This document shows, one piece after another, positions 24,990 through 32,354 of a DNA stretch of 51,676 bases. This stretch comes from an uncultured Eubacteriales bacterium (GTDB lineage: Bacteria > Bacillota_I > Bacilli_A > RFN20 > CAG-288), in contig ONBI01000005.1 of NCBI GenBank assembly GCA_900316035.1, forward strand, positions 1-51,676, written 5' to 3'. A model generated the notes under the pieces. That model was not told the origin of the DNA and searched no databases. It saw only the letters and a list, made by a program, of their open reading frames with translations. Made by a program: the position numbers and the translations under genes. Each line of letters starts with the position of its first letter. Positions within the stretch are counted from its first letter, which is position 1.

Positions 24990-26923
24990 TGTCTGTCATC
25001 CATCTGATGAAGCCGGAACTGGCTAACCTCATCGCCGCCGGTGAAGTCATCGAACGTCCTGCCAGTGTCGTTAAGGAGCTTGTCGAAAACTCTATTGATG
25101 CCGGTTCGAAAAACATCTATGTCGGTGTCACCGATGCCGGAAAAGGCACCATCCTTGTCAAAGACGATGGATGCGGTATGGATCGGGAAGATGCCAAGAC
25201 CTGCTTTTTACGTCATGCTTCCAGTAAGATAAGGACCGAATACGATCTGAACCGAATCCATACGCTCGGCTTCCGCGGCGAAGCTATTCCTTCGATTGCC
25301 TCTGTTTCGAAAATGACTCTTACCACTTCCACCGGCGAAGGAGCAGGAACAAGAGTCGAAAGTGCGCCGAACGAAGATCTTCAGGTTTTCGATGCGCCTT
25401 CGAGAAAAGGCACTGTCTTTGAAGTGCGGGATCTTTTCTTCAATACTCCTGCCCGTCTCAAGTATCTGAAATCCGCACAGGTTGAAACCTATGCAATCAT
25501 CGAGATGGTCGAACATCTCGCTTTAGGTTTTCCGGGTATTTCTTTCTCTTTGGCTATTGATGGGAAAGAAGTGTTACGCACTTCGGGTAGAGGAGATCTT
25601 TTAGAAACGATTCAGAAGATCTACGGAAACATCATCGCCCAGTCTCTTTATCCGGTTCTATACGAAGGTGTCGCTTTCTCTTTCCGCGGATATATCTCAA
25701 AACCGGAGATCAACTATTCCCGTAGAAAAGATATGCTGACTTTCCTCAATCACCGCTGCATCTACGATTACAAGATCAATAAAGCAGTAGAGGAAGCTTA
25801 TAAGGATTATCTTCCTCCGCTCCGTTATCCTTTTACGGTCTTGGAACTGGATCTCGATTCCTCTTTGGTCGATGTCAATGTTCATCCGACCAAGAAGGAA
25901 GTCCGTATCTCTTTAGAAGATGATATCGCAAGGGAAGTGAAAGGGCAGATTCTTGAGGTCCTAGAAAAGAAGAAACCGATTTATTATTCCTCCCAGGATC
26001 AGAAGTCTCTTTCTCTGACCAAGGAAGATGAACTTTTCGATACTTCCTCGTTAAAAGAAAAAGAAGTCCAGGCGAACGAAGTCCGTAACGACTATAGCGA
26101 TGTAAAGTCTCTGATTCCGGAGAAACAGCCTCAGTATTTCCAGGATTCTCTTCCTTTTAAGCCGACTTATGAAGCCTATGCTCCTAGCAAAGATGCTCCG
26201 ATAAAACAGGAGAAGAAAGACGAAGAAGCACCGAAGAAAGATGTTCCGCAGCAGGGAATTGAGGATGTGCTCAAAGAACCGGTTCATACCGGAGAATACT
26301 ATTACGATACGATTTTTGATAAAGAAGAAATTTCCTATAAGCTTCCGGAGATGCATCCGATTGGGCAGGTGCTGAAGACCTATCTCATCTGCGATGGCAT
26401 CGATTGCTTCTATCTGCTGGATCAACATGCCGCAGCCGAACGTATCAACTATGAGAAGACGGAAGCTCTTTTTGCTTCGGTCCGCTCCCGCATCGTTCCT
26501 CTTTTTCCGATTCTGATTGAACTTTCTCCGAAAGAGAAGATCAATTACGATGATGCCCATAAAGCCCGTCTTGCTTCTCTTTCGATCATCACCGAAGAGT
26601 TCGGCGATAACACCATCAAGGTCAGTGAGCTTCCTTCTTTCCTAGCCGAAAGGAACGACGAAGAAGTGATTCGGGATTGCGTCCACGCCTGTCTCAACGA
26701 CGAAGAAGCAGACCCGGTGGGTCTTCTCCATCTGACGATTGCCAATATCGCCTGCAAAAAATCGATCAAGGCAAATCACGATATGTCTCTCAATGAGATG
26801 GAAGCTCTGATCCGCGACTTGAGCAAATGCCGCAACCCGGCCAATTGCCCCCATGGAAGACCGACCATCATCAAAGTAACCCGTGCCGATATTGAGAAGA
26901 TCTTTAGGAGGAGCGGATTCTGA
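24989..26923 (+). CDS. mutL: DNA mismatch repair protein MutL (endonuclease type)
   Basis: The 644-aa protein has the GHKL ATPase domain with ELVENSIDAG (about 31-40), DDGCGM and GFRGEA(I)PSIASV, a linker rich in Lys, Glu and Pro (about 335-440), and a C-terminal domain with the metal-dependent nicking motif LLDQHAAAERINYE (about 477-490) plus CPHGRP near the end. It should therefore nick DNA itself, as in bacteria without MutH. The stop TGA (26921-26923) overlaps the beginning of miaA, whose SD AGGAGG lies inside the last mutL codons. Confidence 0.97.
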   Translation: MSVIHLMKPELANLIAAGEVIERPASVVKELVENSIDAGSKNIYVGVTDAGKGTILVKDDGCGMDREDAKTCFLRHASSKIRTEYDLNRIHTLGFRGEAIPSIASVSKMTLTTSTGEGAGTRVESAPNEDLQVFDAPSRKGTVFEVRDLFFNTPARLKYLKSAQVETYAIIEMVEHLALGFPGISFSLAIDGKEVLRTSGRGDLLETIQKIYGNIIAQSLYPVLYEGVAFSFRGYISKPEINYSRRKDMLTFLNHRCIYDYKINKAVEEAYKDYLPPLRYPFTVLELDLDSSLVDVNVHPTKKEVRISLEDDIAREVKGQILEVLEKKKPIYYSSQDQKSLSLTKEDELFDTSSLKEKEVQANEVRNDYSDVKSLIPEKQPQYFQDSLPFKPTYEAYAPSKDAPIKQEKKDEEAPKKDVPQQGIEDVLKEPVHTGEYYYDTIFDKEEISYKLPEMHPIGQVLKTYLICDGIDCFYLLDQHAAAERINYEKTEALFASVRSRIVPLFPILIELSPKEKINYDDAHKARLASLSIITEEFGDNTIKVSELPSFLAERNDEEVIRDCVHACLNDEEADPVGLLHLTIANIACKKSIKANHDMSLNEMEALIRDLSKCRNPANCPHGRPTIIKVTRADIEKIFRRSGF

Positions 26924-27816
26924 TCTACGTTCTTTTAGGCCAGACGGCCTCGGGAAAAACCTCGTTAGCTCTTTCTCTGGCACGGAAGTTTTCGCTTCCG
27001 ATTCTTTCAGCGGATGCCTATCAGTGTTACAAGATGATGCAGGTAGGAACCGATAAACCGAGCAGAGAAGAAGTAGAAGGACTGGATTATTCTTTCTACG
27101 ATGAATTCACTCCGAATCAGGATATCTCGGTTCTTGATTTCCAAAAGGAAGGAAGAGCAAAGATCGAGGAATGTGAAAAGAAAGGAAAAGACCTCCTTGT
27201 GGTAGGTGGTACTTTCCTTTATGTCAAAGCTCTTCTTTTCCCTTATTATTTTCCGAAAGAGGAGAAGGTTCCTCATAAAAGCAAGTACGATTCCTACTCT
27301 TTAGAAGAGATGCAGGAAGAACTGAAAAAGAGAAGCCCGGAAACTTATTCTCTTATCGACACCAAGAATCCACGCCGTGTGATACGGGCGTTAGAGCAAC
27401 TGGATGACGGAACCAAGAGAGAAGAGATTCTTTCGCAGAACAACGGAAAACCTCTTTATCCCTGCAAGTTCTATGGTATCCAGATCGATAAAGACGAAGG
27501 CAATAAAAAGATCGATGACCGCATCGATAGCATGGTAAAAGGCGGCTTATTTGAAGAAGCCAAGAAGCTTTATCTTGCTTATCCGATCTCCTCTAGACCT
27601 TTCTCGACGATCGGTTATCAGGAGATTTTCGCTTGCTACAAAGAAGGAGAAGAGCCGGATGAAACTACGGTTGCTCTGATTAAAACCCACACCCATCAAT
27701 ACGCCAAAAAACAGCGCACTTTCCTCCGTCATCAGTTTGCCGATCTTCTGACTTTGGGAAGCAAAGAAGAAATCCGTTCTCTCTTAGAGAAAGAACTCAG
27801 TGAGAAAAGGGAGTAG
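26920..27816 (+). CDS. miaA: tRNA dimethylallyltransferase MiaA, with a non-AUG start
   Basis: MiaA puts the dimethylallyl group on A37 of tRNA, the step before MiaB. The reading frame has homology from its first residues: the P-loop GQTASGKT, then LPILSADAYQCYK and VGTDKPS. The first in-frame ATG (27034) would delete the P-loop and substrate-binding residues. Upstream in frame there is only TAG, then GAG GAG CGG ATT CTG ATC. A perfect AGGAGG precedes ATT by 5 nt and CTG by 8 nt. CTG at 26920, overlapping the mutL stop as CTGA, is my choice, giving 298 aa, the usual length; ATT at 26917 is the alternative. Confidence 0.85.
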   Translation: MIYVLLGQTASGKTSLALSLARKFSLPILSADAYQCYKMMQVGTDKPSREEVEGLDYSFYDEFTPNQDISVLDFQKEGRAKIEECEKKGKDLLVVGGTFLYVKALLFPYYFPKEEKVPHKSKYDSYSLEEMQEELKKRSPETYSLIDTKNPRRVIRALEQLDDGTKREEILSQNNGKPLYPCKFYGIQIDKDEGNKKIDDRIDSMVKGGLFEEAKKLYLAYPISSRPFSTIGYQEIFACYKEGEEPDETTVALIKTHTHQYAKKQRTFLRHQFADLLTLGSKEEIRSLLEKELSEKRE

Positions 27817-27832
27817 CGAACCCACCTTTTTT
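27805..27832 (+). terminator. Weak terminator after miaA
   Basis: AAAAGG (27805-27810) can pair with CCTTTT (27825-27830) and is followed by more T. The stem is short and AT-rich. Confidence 0.4.
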
Positions 27833-27877
27833 GCGATAAGCTATCCCTAAGTCTGTTTTCTTGGGGAGGAAAAAAGA

Positions 27878-29479
27878 ATGGATTACGCGATTGCTCCGAT
27901 TGCTGCAAAATTAGGTATTCCGGAAAAAGCTCTGATTCCGTTCGGTTACGATAAGGCAAAAGTAGATCTTCACCAATTTCACTTACCGGCCCGCAAAGGA
28001 AAACTCATCCTCTGCACCGCGATCACTCCGACCAAAGCCGGAGAAGGAAAAACCACCACGGCTATCGGTTTAGCCGATGGTCTTTCCTTACTGGGAAAAC
28101 AGGTTCTTGCCTGCTTAAGAGAGCCTTCTCTTGGCCCTGTTTTCGGTGTCAAAGGCGGAGGAGCAGGGGGAGGCGAAGCGACCCTTGTTCCGGAAGAAGA
28201 TATCAACCTTCATTTCACCGGCGATATGCATGCGATCACCAGCGCCAATAACCTCATCGCCGCTTTGATCGATAACGAACTCTATCAGCATTCTCCACTT
28301 GATGTGGATCCTGAAAGAATCGTCTTCCCGCGCTGCATGGATATGAACGACCGTTCCTTACGTTCGATCATGGTCGCCGAAAACGATCCTCATACCGTCG
28401 CCCATTCTTCTTCTTTTGTCATCACCGCCGCCAGTGAAGTGATGGCCGTCTTTGCCTTAGCCAAAGACGAAGAAGACTTCCTTGACCGCATCGAAAATAT
28501 CACGGTCGCTTATGCGAAATCCGGTAAGCCGATCTTCGTCCGTGATCTTGAATGCCGAGAAGCGATCCGTAAGCTTATGCACGTCGCTCTCTATCCGAAC
28601 CTCGTCCAGACAAAATACCATACCCCTGCTTTAGTCCATGGTGGTCCTTTTGCCAATATCGCCCATGGCACGAACTCCGTTATCGCGACGGATTTAGGTC
28701 TCCGCTTAGCCGACTATGTCGTCACCGAAGGAGGCTTCGGTAGCGACTTAGGTATGGAGAAATATATGGATATCGTCTCTCCTATCGCTTCTTTCCATCC
28801 GGATCTTGTCGTCATGGTCTGCTCCATCCGTGCTTTAAAGCTCCACGGAGGAGTCAAGTTCGAAGACTTATCGAAAGAAGATGTTCCTGCTTTAAAGAGA
28901 GGCCTTAGCAACCTCGAGCATCATCTTGCAGATGTTGCCGCTTATCACGTTCCGGCGGTTGTCGGTATCAACGAGTTCAAAGATGATACACCAGCCGAAA
29001 TCGCCGCTTTAGAAGAATTCCTCAAAGCAAAGAATGTTCCGTATGCTCTCAATTCCGCTTATCTCAATGGTCCTAAGGGAGCGGAAGAATTAGCCAAGAC
29101 GGTTCTTAAGACTCTTGAGGAAAAGAAGAGCGAATATGCTCCTCTTGTCACCGAAAAAGATTCCTTCACCGAAAAGATCGATAAGATCGCAAAGACGATC
29201 TATGGTGCAAAAGATGTCGAGTATGCTCCTGGTGTTCTTGATCAGATCCATGAGATCGAAAAAGAAGGATACGGGAAATTCAGTGTCTGTATCTCTAAGA
29301 CTCCGAACTCTTTATCCGATGATCCTCACCTTCTCAATGTTCCGAAAGACCATACGCTCCATGTCAAGAAGCTTCGTCTTTTCACGGGTGCTCAGTTCTT
29401 AGTTCCCCTGACGGGGGATGTCTTTACGATGCCGGGTCTTCCGAAAGTTCCGGCTTCGAAGAAGATGAATCGGAAATGA
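27878..29479 (+). CDS. fhs: Formate-tetrahydrofolate ligase
   Basis: The enzyme uses ATP to join formate to tetrahydrofolate, giving 10-formyl-THF for purine and formyl-Met synthesis or for the Wood-Ljungdahl methyl branch. The 533-aa protein has the nucleotide-binding TPTKAGEGKTTTAIGLADGL (about 50-69), the EPSLGPVFGVKGGGAGGG loop, and the family's conserved IDNELYQ and GGPFANIAHG segments. It is complete though a little shorter than the usual 555-560 aa. The SD GGGGAGG is strong. The stop overlaps folD by 4 nt (ATGA), so the one-carbon pair is translationally coupled. Confidence 0.96.
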   Translation: MDYAIAPIAAKLGIPEKALIPFGYDKAKVDLHQFHLPARKGKLILCTAITPTKAGEGKTTTAIGLADGLSLLGKQVLACLREPSLGPVFGVKGGGAGGGEATLVPEEDINLHFTGDMHAITSANNLIAALIDNELYQHSPLDVDPERIVFPRCMDMNDRSLRSIMVAENDPHTVAHSSSFVITAASEVMAVFALAKDEEDFLDRIENITVAYAKSGKPIFVRDLECREAIRKLMHVALYPNLVQTKYHTPALVHGGPFANIAHGTNSVIATDLGLRLADYVVTEGGFGSDLGMEKYMDIVSPIASFHPDLVVMVCSIRALKLHGGVKFEDLSKEDVPALKRGLSNLEHHLADVAAYHVPAVVGINEFKDDTPAEIAALEEFLKAKNVPYALNSAYLNGPKGAEELAKTVLKTLEEKKSEYAPLVTEKDSFTEKIDKIAKTIYGAKDVEYAPGVLDQIHEIEKEGYGKFSVCISKTPNSLSDDPHLLNVPKDHTLHVKKLRLFTGAQFLVPLTGDVFTMPGLPKVPASKKMNRK

Positions 29480-30276
29480 CGCTCCTCTCTGGTAAAACCA
29501 TACGTCCTCTTTTCCTCGAAGAGCTGAAGAAAGAAAGAGAGACAAGGAATATTTCTTTCTTTCTTTATTCTGCTAAGGAGGACTTCTCCGCCCAAGCTTA
29601 TCTCCGCGGTATCAAGAAGATGTTAGATAGTCTTTCGATTCCTTATGTTGAGGATTTTCTTGACCTTAGTAAAAGTGAAGAAGAGAATCTTTCTCTTTTC
29701 CAAGAACATAGCAAAGGCAAAATGATTCTTTTAGCCCGTCCTCTGAAGGTTCCTTATGAGAAGAAGTTTCTTGCCTTGATCGGCCCGGATCAGGATCCCG
29801 ATATGTTCCATCCCGAGAATGTCGGAAGGCTCTATCAGGGAGATCTGAATTATCTTCCGGCAACCGCTGCTTCGGTAAGAGAGATAATCTCTTTCTATAA
29901 GATTCCTACAGAGGGAAAAAGAGCTGTCATCCTCGGACGAAGCAATGAAGTCGGTTATCCTTGCTTTGCTCTTCTTAATAAGCTCAATGCGACGGTTTCT
30001 CTTCTTCATTCAAAGACCGAAGAAAGTGTCAAAGAAGACCTAGTCCGCAATGCCGATATCCTTGTCTTAGCTACCGGAAAAAGTGGACTTGTGAAACGAG
30101 AGTGGCTTTCTCCAAAGTGTGTCATTCTCGATTGTGGATTCTCGGCTCACGGAGGAGATCTCGGCTTTGTTCCGAAAGAAGGAGAAGTAGCCGCTTATAC
30201 TCCCGTTCCCGGAGGAGTCGGGGCTCTTACTTCGCTCTGTCTTGTAAAGAACGCCTTCTTCCTTTCCAACAAGTAA
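29476..30276 (+). CDS. folD: Divergent FolD-like protein (methylene-THF dehydrogenase/cyclohydrolase fold)
   Basis: Overall layout and length (266 aa) match FolD: a folate-binding half, then a Rossmann half with GRSNEVGYP (about 154-162), a conserved NADILVLATGKSG, and the terminal TPVPGGVGALT. Active-site positions differ. Aligned by eye with E. coli FolD, Tyr50 is kept (Tyr42 here), but catalytic Lys54 is Ile46, with a Lys one position later. The Gln of the VQLPLP loop is Ala87 (LLARPLK), and the PCTP motif is PATA. The D-x-D loop and FHPENVGRL are retained. Cyclohydrolase activity is doubtful. Coupled to fhs by an ATGA overlap. Confidence 0.8.
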   Translation: MTLLSGKTIRPLFLEELKKERETRNISFFLYSAKEDFSAQAYLRGIKKMLDSLSIPYVEDFLDLSKSEEENLSLFQEHSKGKMILLARPLKVPYEKKFLALIGPDQDPDMFHPENVGRLYQGDLNYLPATAASVREIISFYKIPTEGKRAVILGRSNEVGYPCFALLNKLNATVSLLHSKTEESVKEDLVRNADILVLATGKSGLVKREWLSPKCVILDCGFSAHGGDLGFVPKEGEVAAYTPVPGGVGALTSLCLVKNAFFLSNK

Positions 30277-30290
30277 CAAATTGTTGTTCT

Positions 30291-30316
30291 AGGCATCGCT
30301 TGGCGGTGCCTTTTTG
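30291..30316 (+). terminator. Terminator after fhs-folD
   Basis: AGGCATCGC (30291-30299) pairs with GCGGTGCCT (30303-30311) around a 3-nt loop, and a T-run follows. Confidence 0.92.
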
Positions 30317-30344
30317 TATGCCCTAAAAACTTTTTTCCGATTCT

Positions 30345-30397
30345 ATGAAACAAAAACCCTCTTCCAAGACAATATCTATAGAGAAGGAGGAAGTATG
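30345..30397 (+). CDS. Possible 17-codon leader ORF before the ABC operon
   Basis: ATG at 30345 opens a 17-codon frame (MKQKPSSKTISIEKEEV) whose TGA stop overlaps the ABC start as ATGA. No SD precedes it. It may act in translational coupling or be a chance frame. Confidence 0.2.
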
Positions 30398-32353
30398 ATC
30401 ACTTTTCAGGATGTTTCCTTCTCCTATGGGGAGAAAAAGCTTTTCCGACATCTGAGTTTCTCTTTTCCGGAGACTGGTTTTGTGGTGATTTTAGGTCGTT
30501 CTGGAAGTGGAAAAACAACTCTTTTATCGTTGCTTTCCGGTTTGCTTCTTCCTCAGGAAGGAAGAATCACGGGAGTCGATAAAAGCGATATTTCCTTTGT
30601 TTTCCAGTCTCCTTTGCTTCTTTCTTATTTACCGGTCAGAGAGAATGTCACTTTGGTCGATGTGTTTGACGGGGAAGAAAAAGACCCCGAGGAAGCTTTG
30701 AACTTAGTCGATATCAACCGTTATTCTGCAAAAAGTCCAAAGCAATTATCGGGAGGAGAACAGGTAAGAACCGCTATCGCCAGAGCTTTAGAAAAAGGTG
30801 CCAGCACCTTGATTCTCGATGAACCGACGGGACAACTCGATGAAAAAAGTTCCCTTGCTATCTATGAGAAACTGGAAGAACTGAGTCTTGACCATCTGAT
30901 CATCCTTGTCACGCATGATGAAACAAGCGCTCCTCTTTTTGCTACCCATCTTTATGAACTCAAGAACGGAAAACTCACTCTTCTCTTAGAAAAAGAAAAC
31001 GGACAGAACAAAAAGAAAAAGAGGCTTGAGAAGAAGAACCGCTCTTCTTACGGAATGAGCTTAAGAAGCAGTGTGAAACTCGCTCTCCCTTTTCTGAAGA
31101 AACATAAAAGAAGAGTTTTCTTTGCAGCGTTCTTCTTTGCTTTTACTCTTGCTCTTTCTTATCTCGGTTTCGATCTTCAGATTCATAAAGAAGAAGTCAT
31201 CGCTTCTCTGTTTGAAGATTATTATGCAGGAGATGTAACAACTCTTTCGATGAAAAAGGAAGTGGCTCAGAGTGGAAGATTGCATCTAGAGAAGAAATCC
31301 TGTCCAGATGAGGAAGTAATCCGTTTTCTTTCTCTTTCTGTAGTTTATCCAAGTCTCACTTATTTTGTTCCGACTTATAACGAAGTGAATCTGGTAAAGA
31401 AAGATGTCGATTGCGCTTTCTATCCCGTGATTGAGGAAGATGCAAAGAAACTATCCTTAGGAAGGACGATTCAAGAAGCCGAAGAAGTTGTCGTCAACGA
31501 GTCTTTCTTAAGTGAATTCGGATTAGAAGCAAAAGAAGCTCTTGGTCTTTCTTTTCCTTTCGGTCATACGATAAGGATGAAATCTTCACATCTTGTTTCG
31601 GAGGATATTCTCTCTTTGGATTTCACTTTTAAGATTGTCGGAATATCGAAAGAGAGAAAAGCTTTCAATAGTGCAGCCGTCTATTATTCGCACCCACAGA
31701 TACTGAAAAAGATGAAGAAGCTTTCCTGTCCTGAAATATCGAAAGAGCTGGGAAGAAGAGTCAGTGCTTATAACCTGGTTTTGGAAGAGGAATTCAAAGA
31801 AGATGATTTCTGTGGACAGGCTTCTCTGTTCTTGAGTGATAGACCATCCGAAAAGAAGAAAGAAGCAGAGAAACACTTCGGAAAGAGAGTCTCCGTCACT
31901 TCGCAGCGTCTGCAGATCGAAGAGACTTCTACCGAAACGATCCGTTCTCTTCTTCAGATTCTGCTTCTTTTCTTCGGGCTGAATCTGATCTCGGCTATCA
32001 TGCTGGAGTTTCTTACGATTTATTCTCTATATCGAGAGAACCTCCGTTATTTTGCCTTGCTCAAAGTCTTTCATCCGGGAAAGAAAGACGTTGTCATTTC
32101 CGCTTTAGGTATCCAGCTTCTTTTCTTTGGTCTTTCGGTTTTCCTCTTTATTGCTCTCTCTATCCTAGGAGCAAGTCTTATCAATAGAGTCACTCTTTCT
32201 TTTTCTTATCCTGCCTTCTTTTCTCCTTTTGATGTGGTCTCTTATCTCGTGATGATTCTTCTTAATCTCTGTGGTTCTACTGTCGCTGCTTTATTCCCGT
32301 TAAGAAAAATCAAGGAAGACAAGATCAAGCAGCAGTTAGAAGGAGAAGACTAA
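30395..32353 (+). CDS. ABC transporter ATP-binding/permease fusion, FtsX-like, first copy
   Basis: The start MITFQDVSFSYG follows the SD GGAGG; a longer open frame upstream lacks support. The 652-aa protein joins a MacB/LolD-type ATPase (about 1-215; Walker A GRSGSGKT at 34-41, signature LSGGEQ near 117, Walker B LILDEP near 139) to a permease with one membrane helix near 240-262, an extracellular domain of about 255 residues, and three C-terminal helices (about 520-650). This is the mechanotransmission type used for export of peptides or lipoproteins, or antibiotic resistance, rather than solute import. It likely pairs with the next gene. The cargo is unknown. Confidence 0.88.
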   Translation: MITFQDVSFSYGEKKLFRHLSFSFPETGFVVILGRSGSGKTTLLSLLSGLLLPQEGRITGVDKSDISFVFQSPLLLSYLPVRENVTLVDVFDGEEKDPEEALNLVDINRYSAKSPKQLSGGEQVRTAIARALEKGASTLILDEPTGQLDEKSSLAIYEKLEELSLDHLIILVTHDETSAPLFATHLYELKNGKLTLLLEKENGQNKKKKRLEKKNRSSYGMSLRSSVKLALPFLKKHKRRVFFAAFFFAFTLALSYLGFDLQIHKEEVIASLFEDYYAGDVTTLSMKKEVAQSGRLHLEKKSCPDEEVIRFLSLSVVYPSLTYFVPTYNEVNLVKKDVDCAFYPVIEEDAKKLSLGRTIQEAEEVVVNESFLSEFGLEAKEALGLSFPFGHTIRMKSSHLVSEDILSLDFTFKIVGISKERKAFNSAAVYYSHPQILKKMKKLSCPEISKELGRRVSAYNLVLEEEFKEDDFCGQASLFLSDRPSEKKKEAEKHFGKRVSVTSQRLQIEETSTETIRSLLQILLLFFGLNLISAIMLEFLTIYSLYRENLRYFALLKVFHPGKKDVVISALGIQLLFFGLSVFLFIALSILGASLINRVTLSFSYPAFFSPFDVVSYLVMILLNLCGSTVAALFPLRKIKEDKIKQQLEGED

Positions 32354-32354
32354 G

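Noticed and set aside
27817..27877. THF riboswitch before fhs
   Set aside because: The gap is about 60 bp, too short, and lacks a recognisable core.
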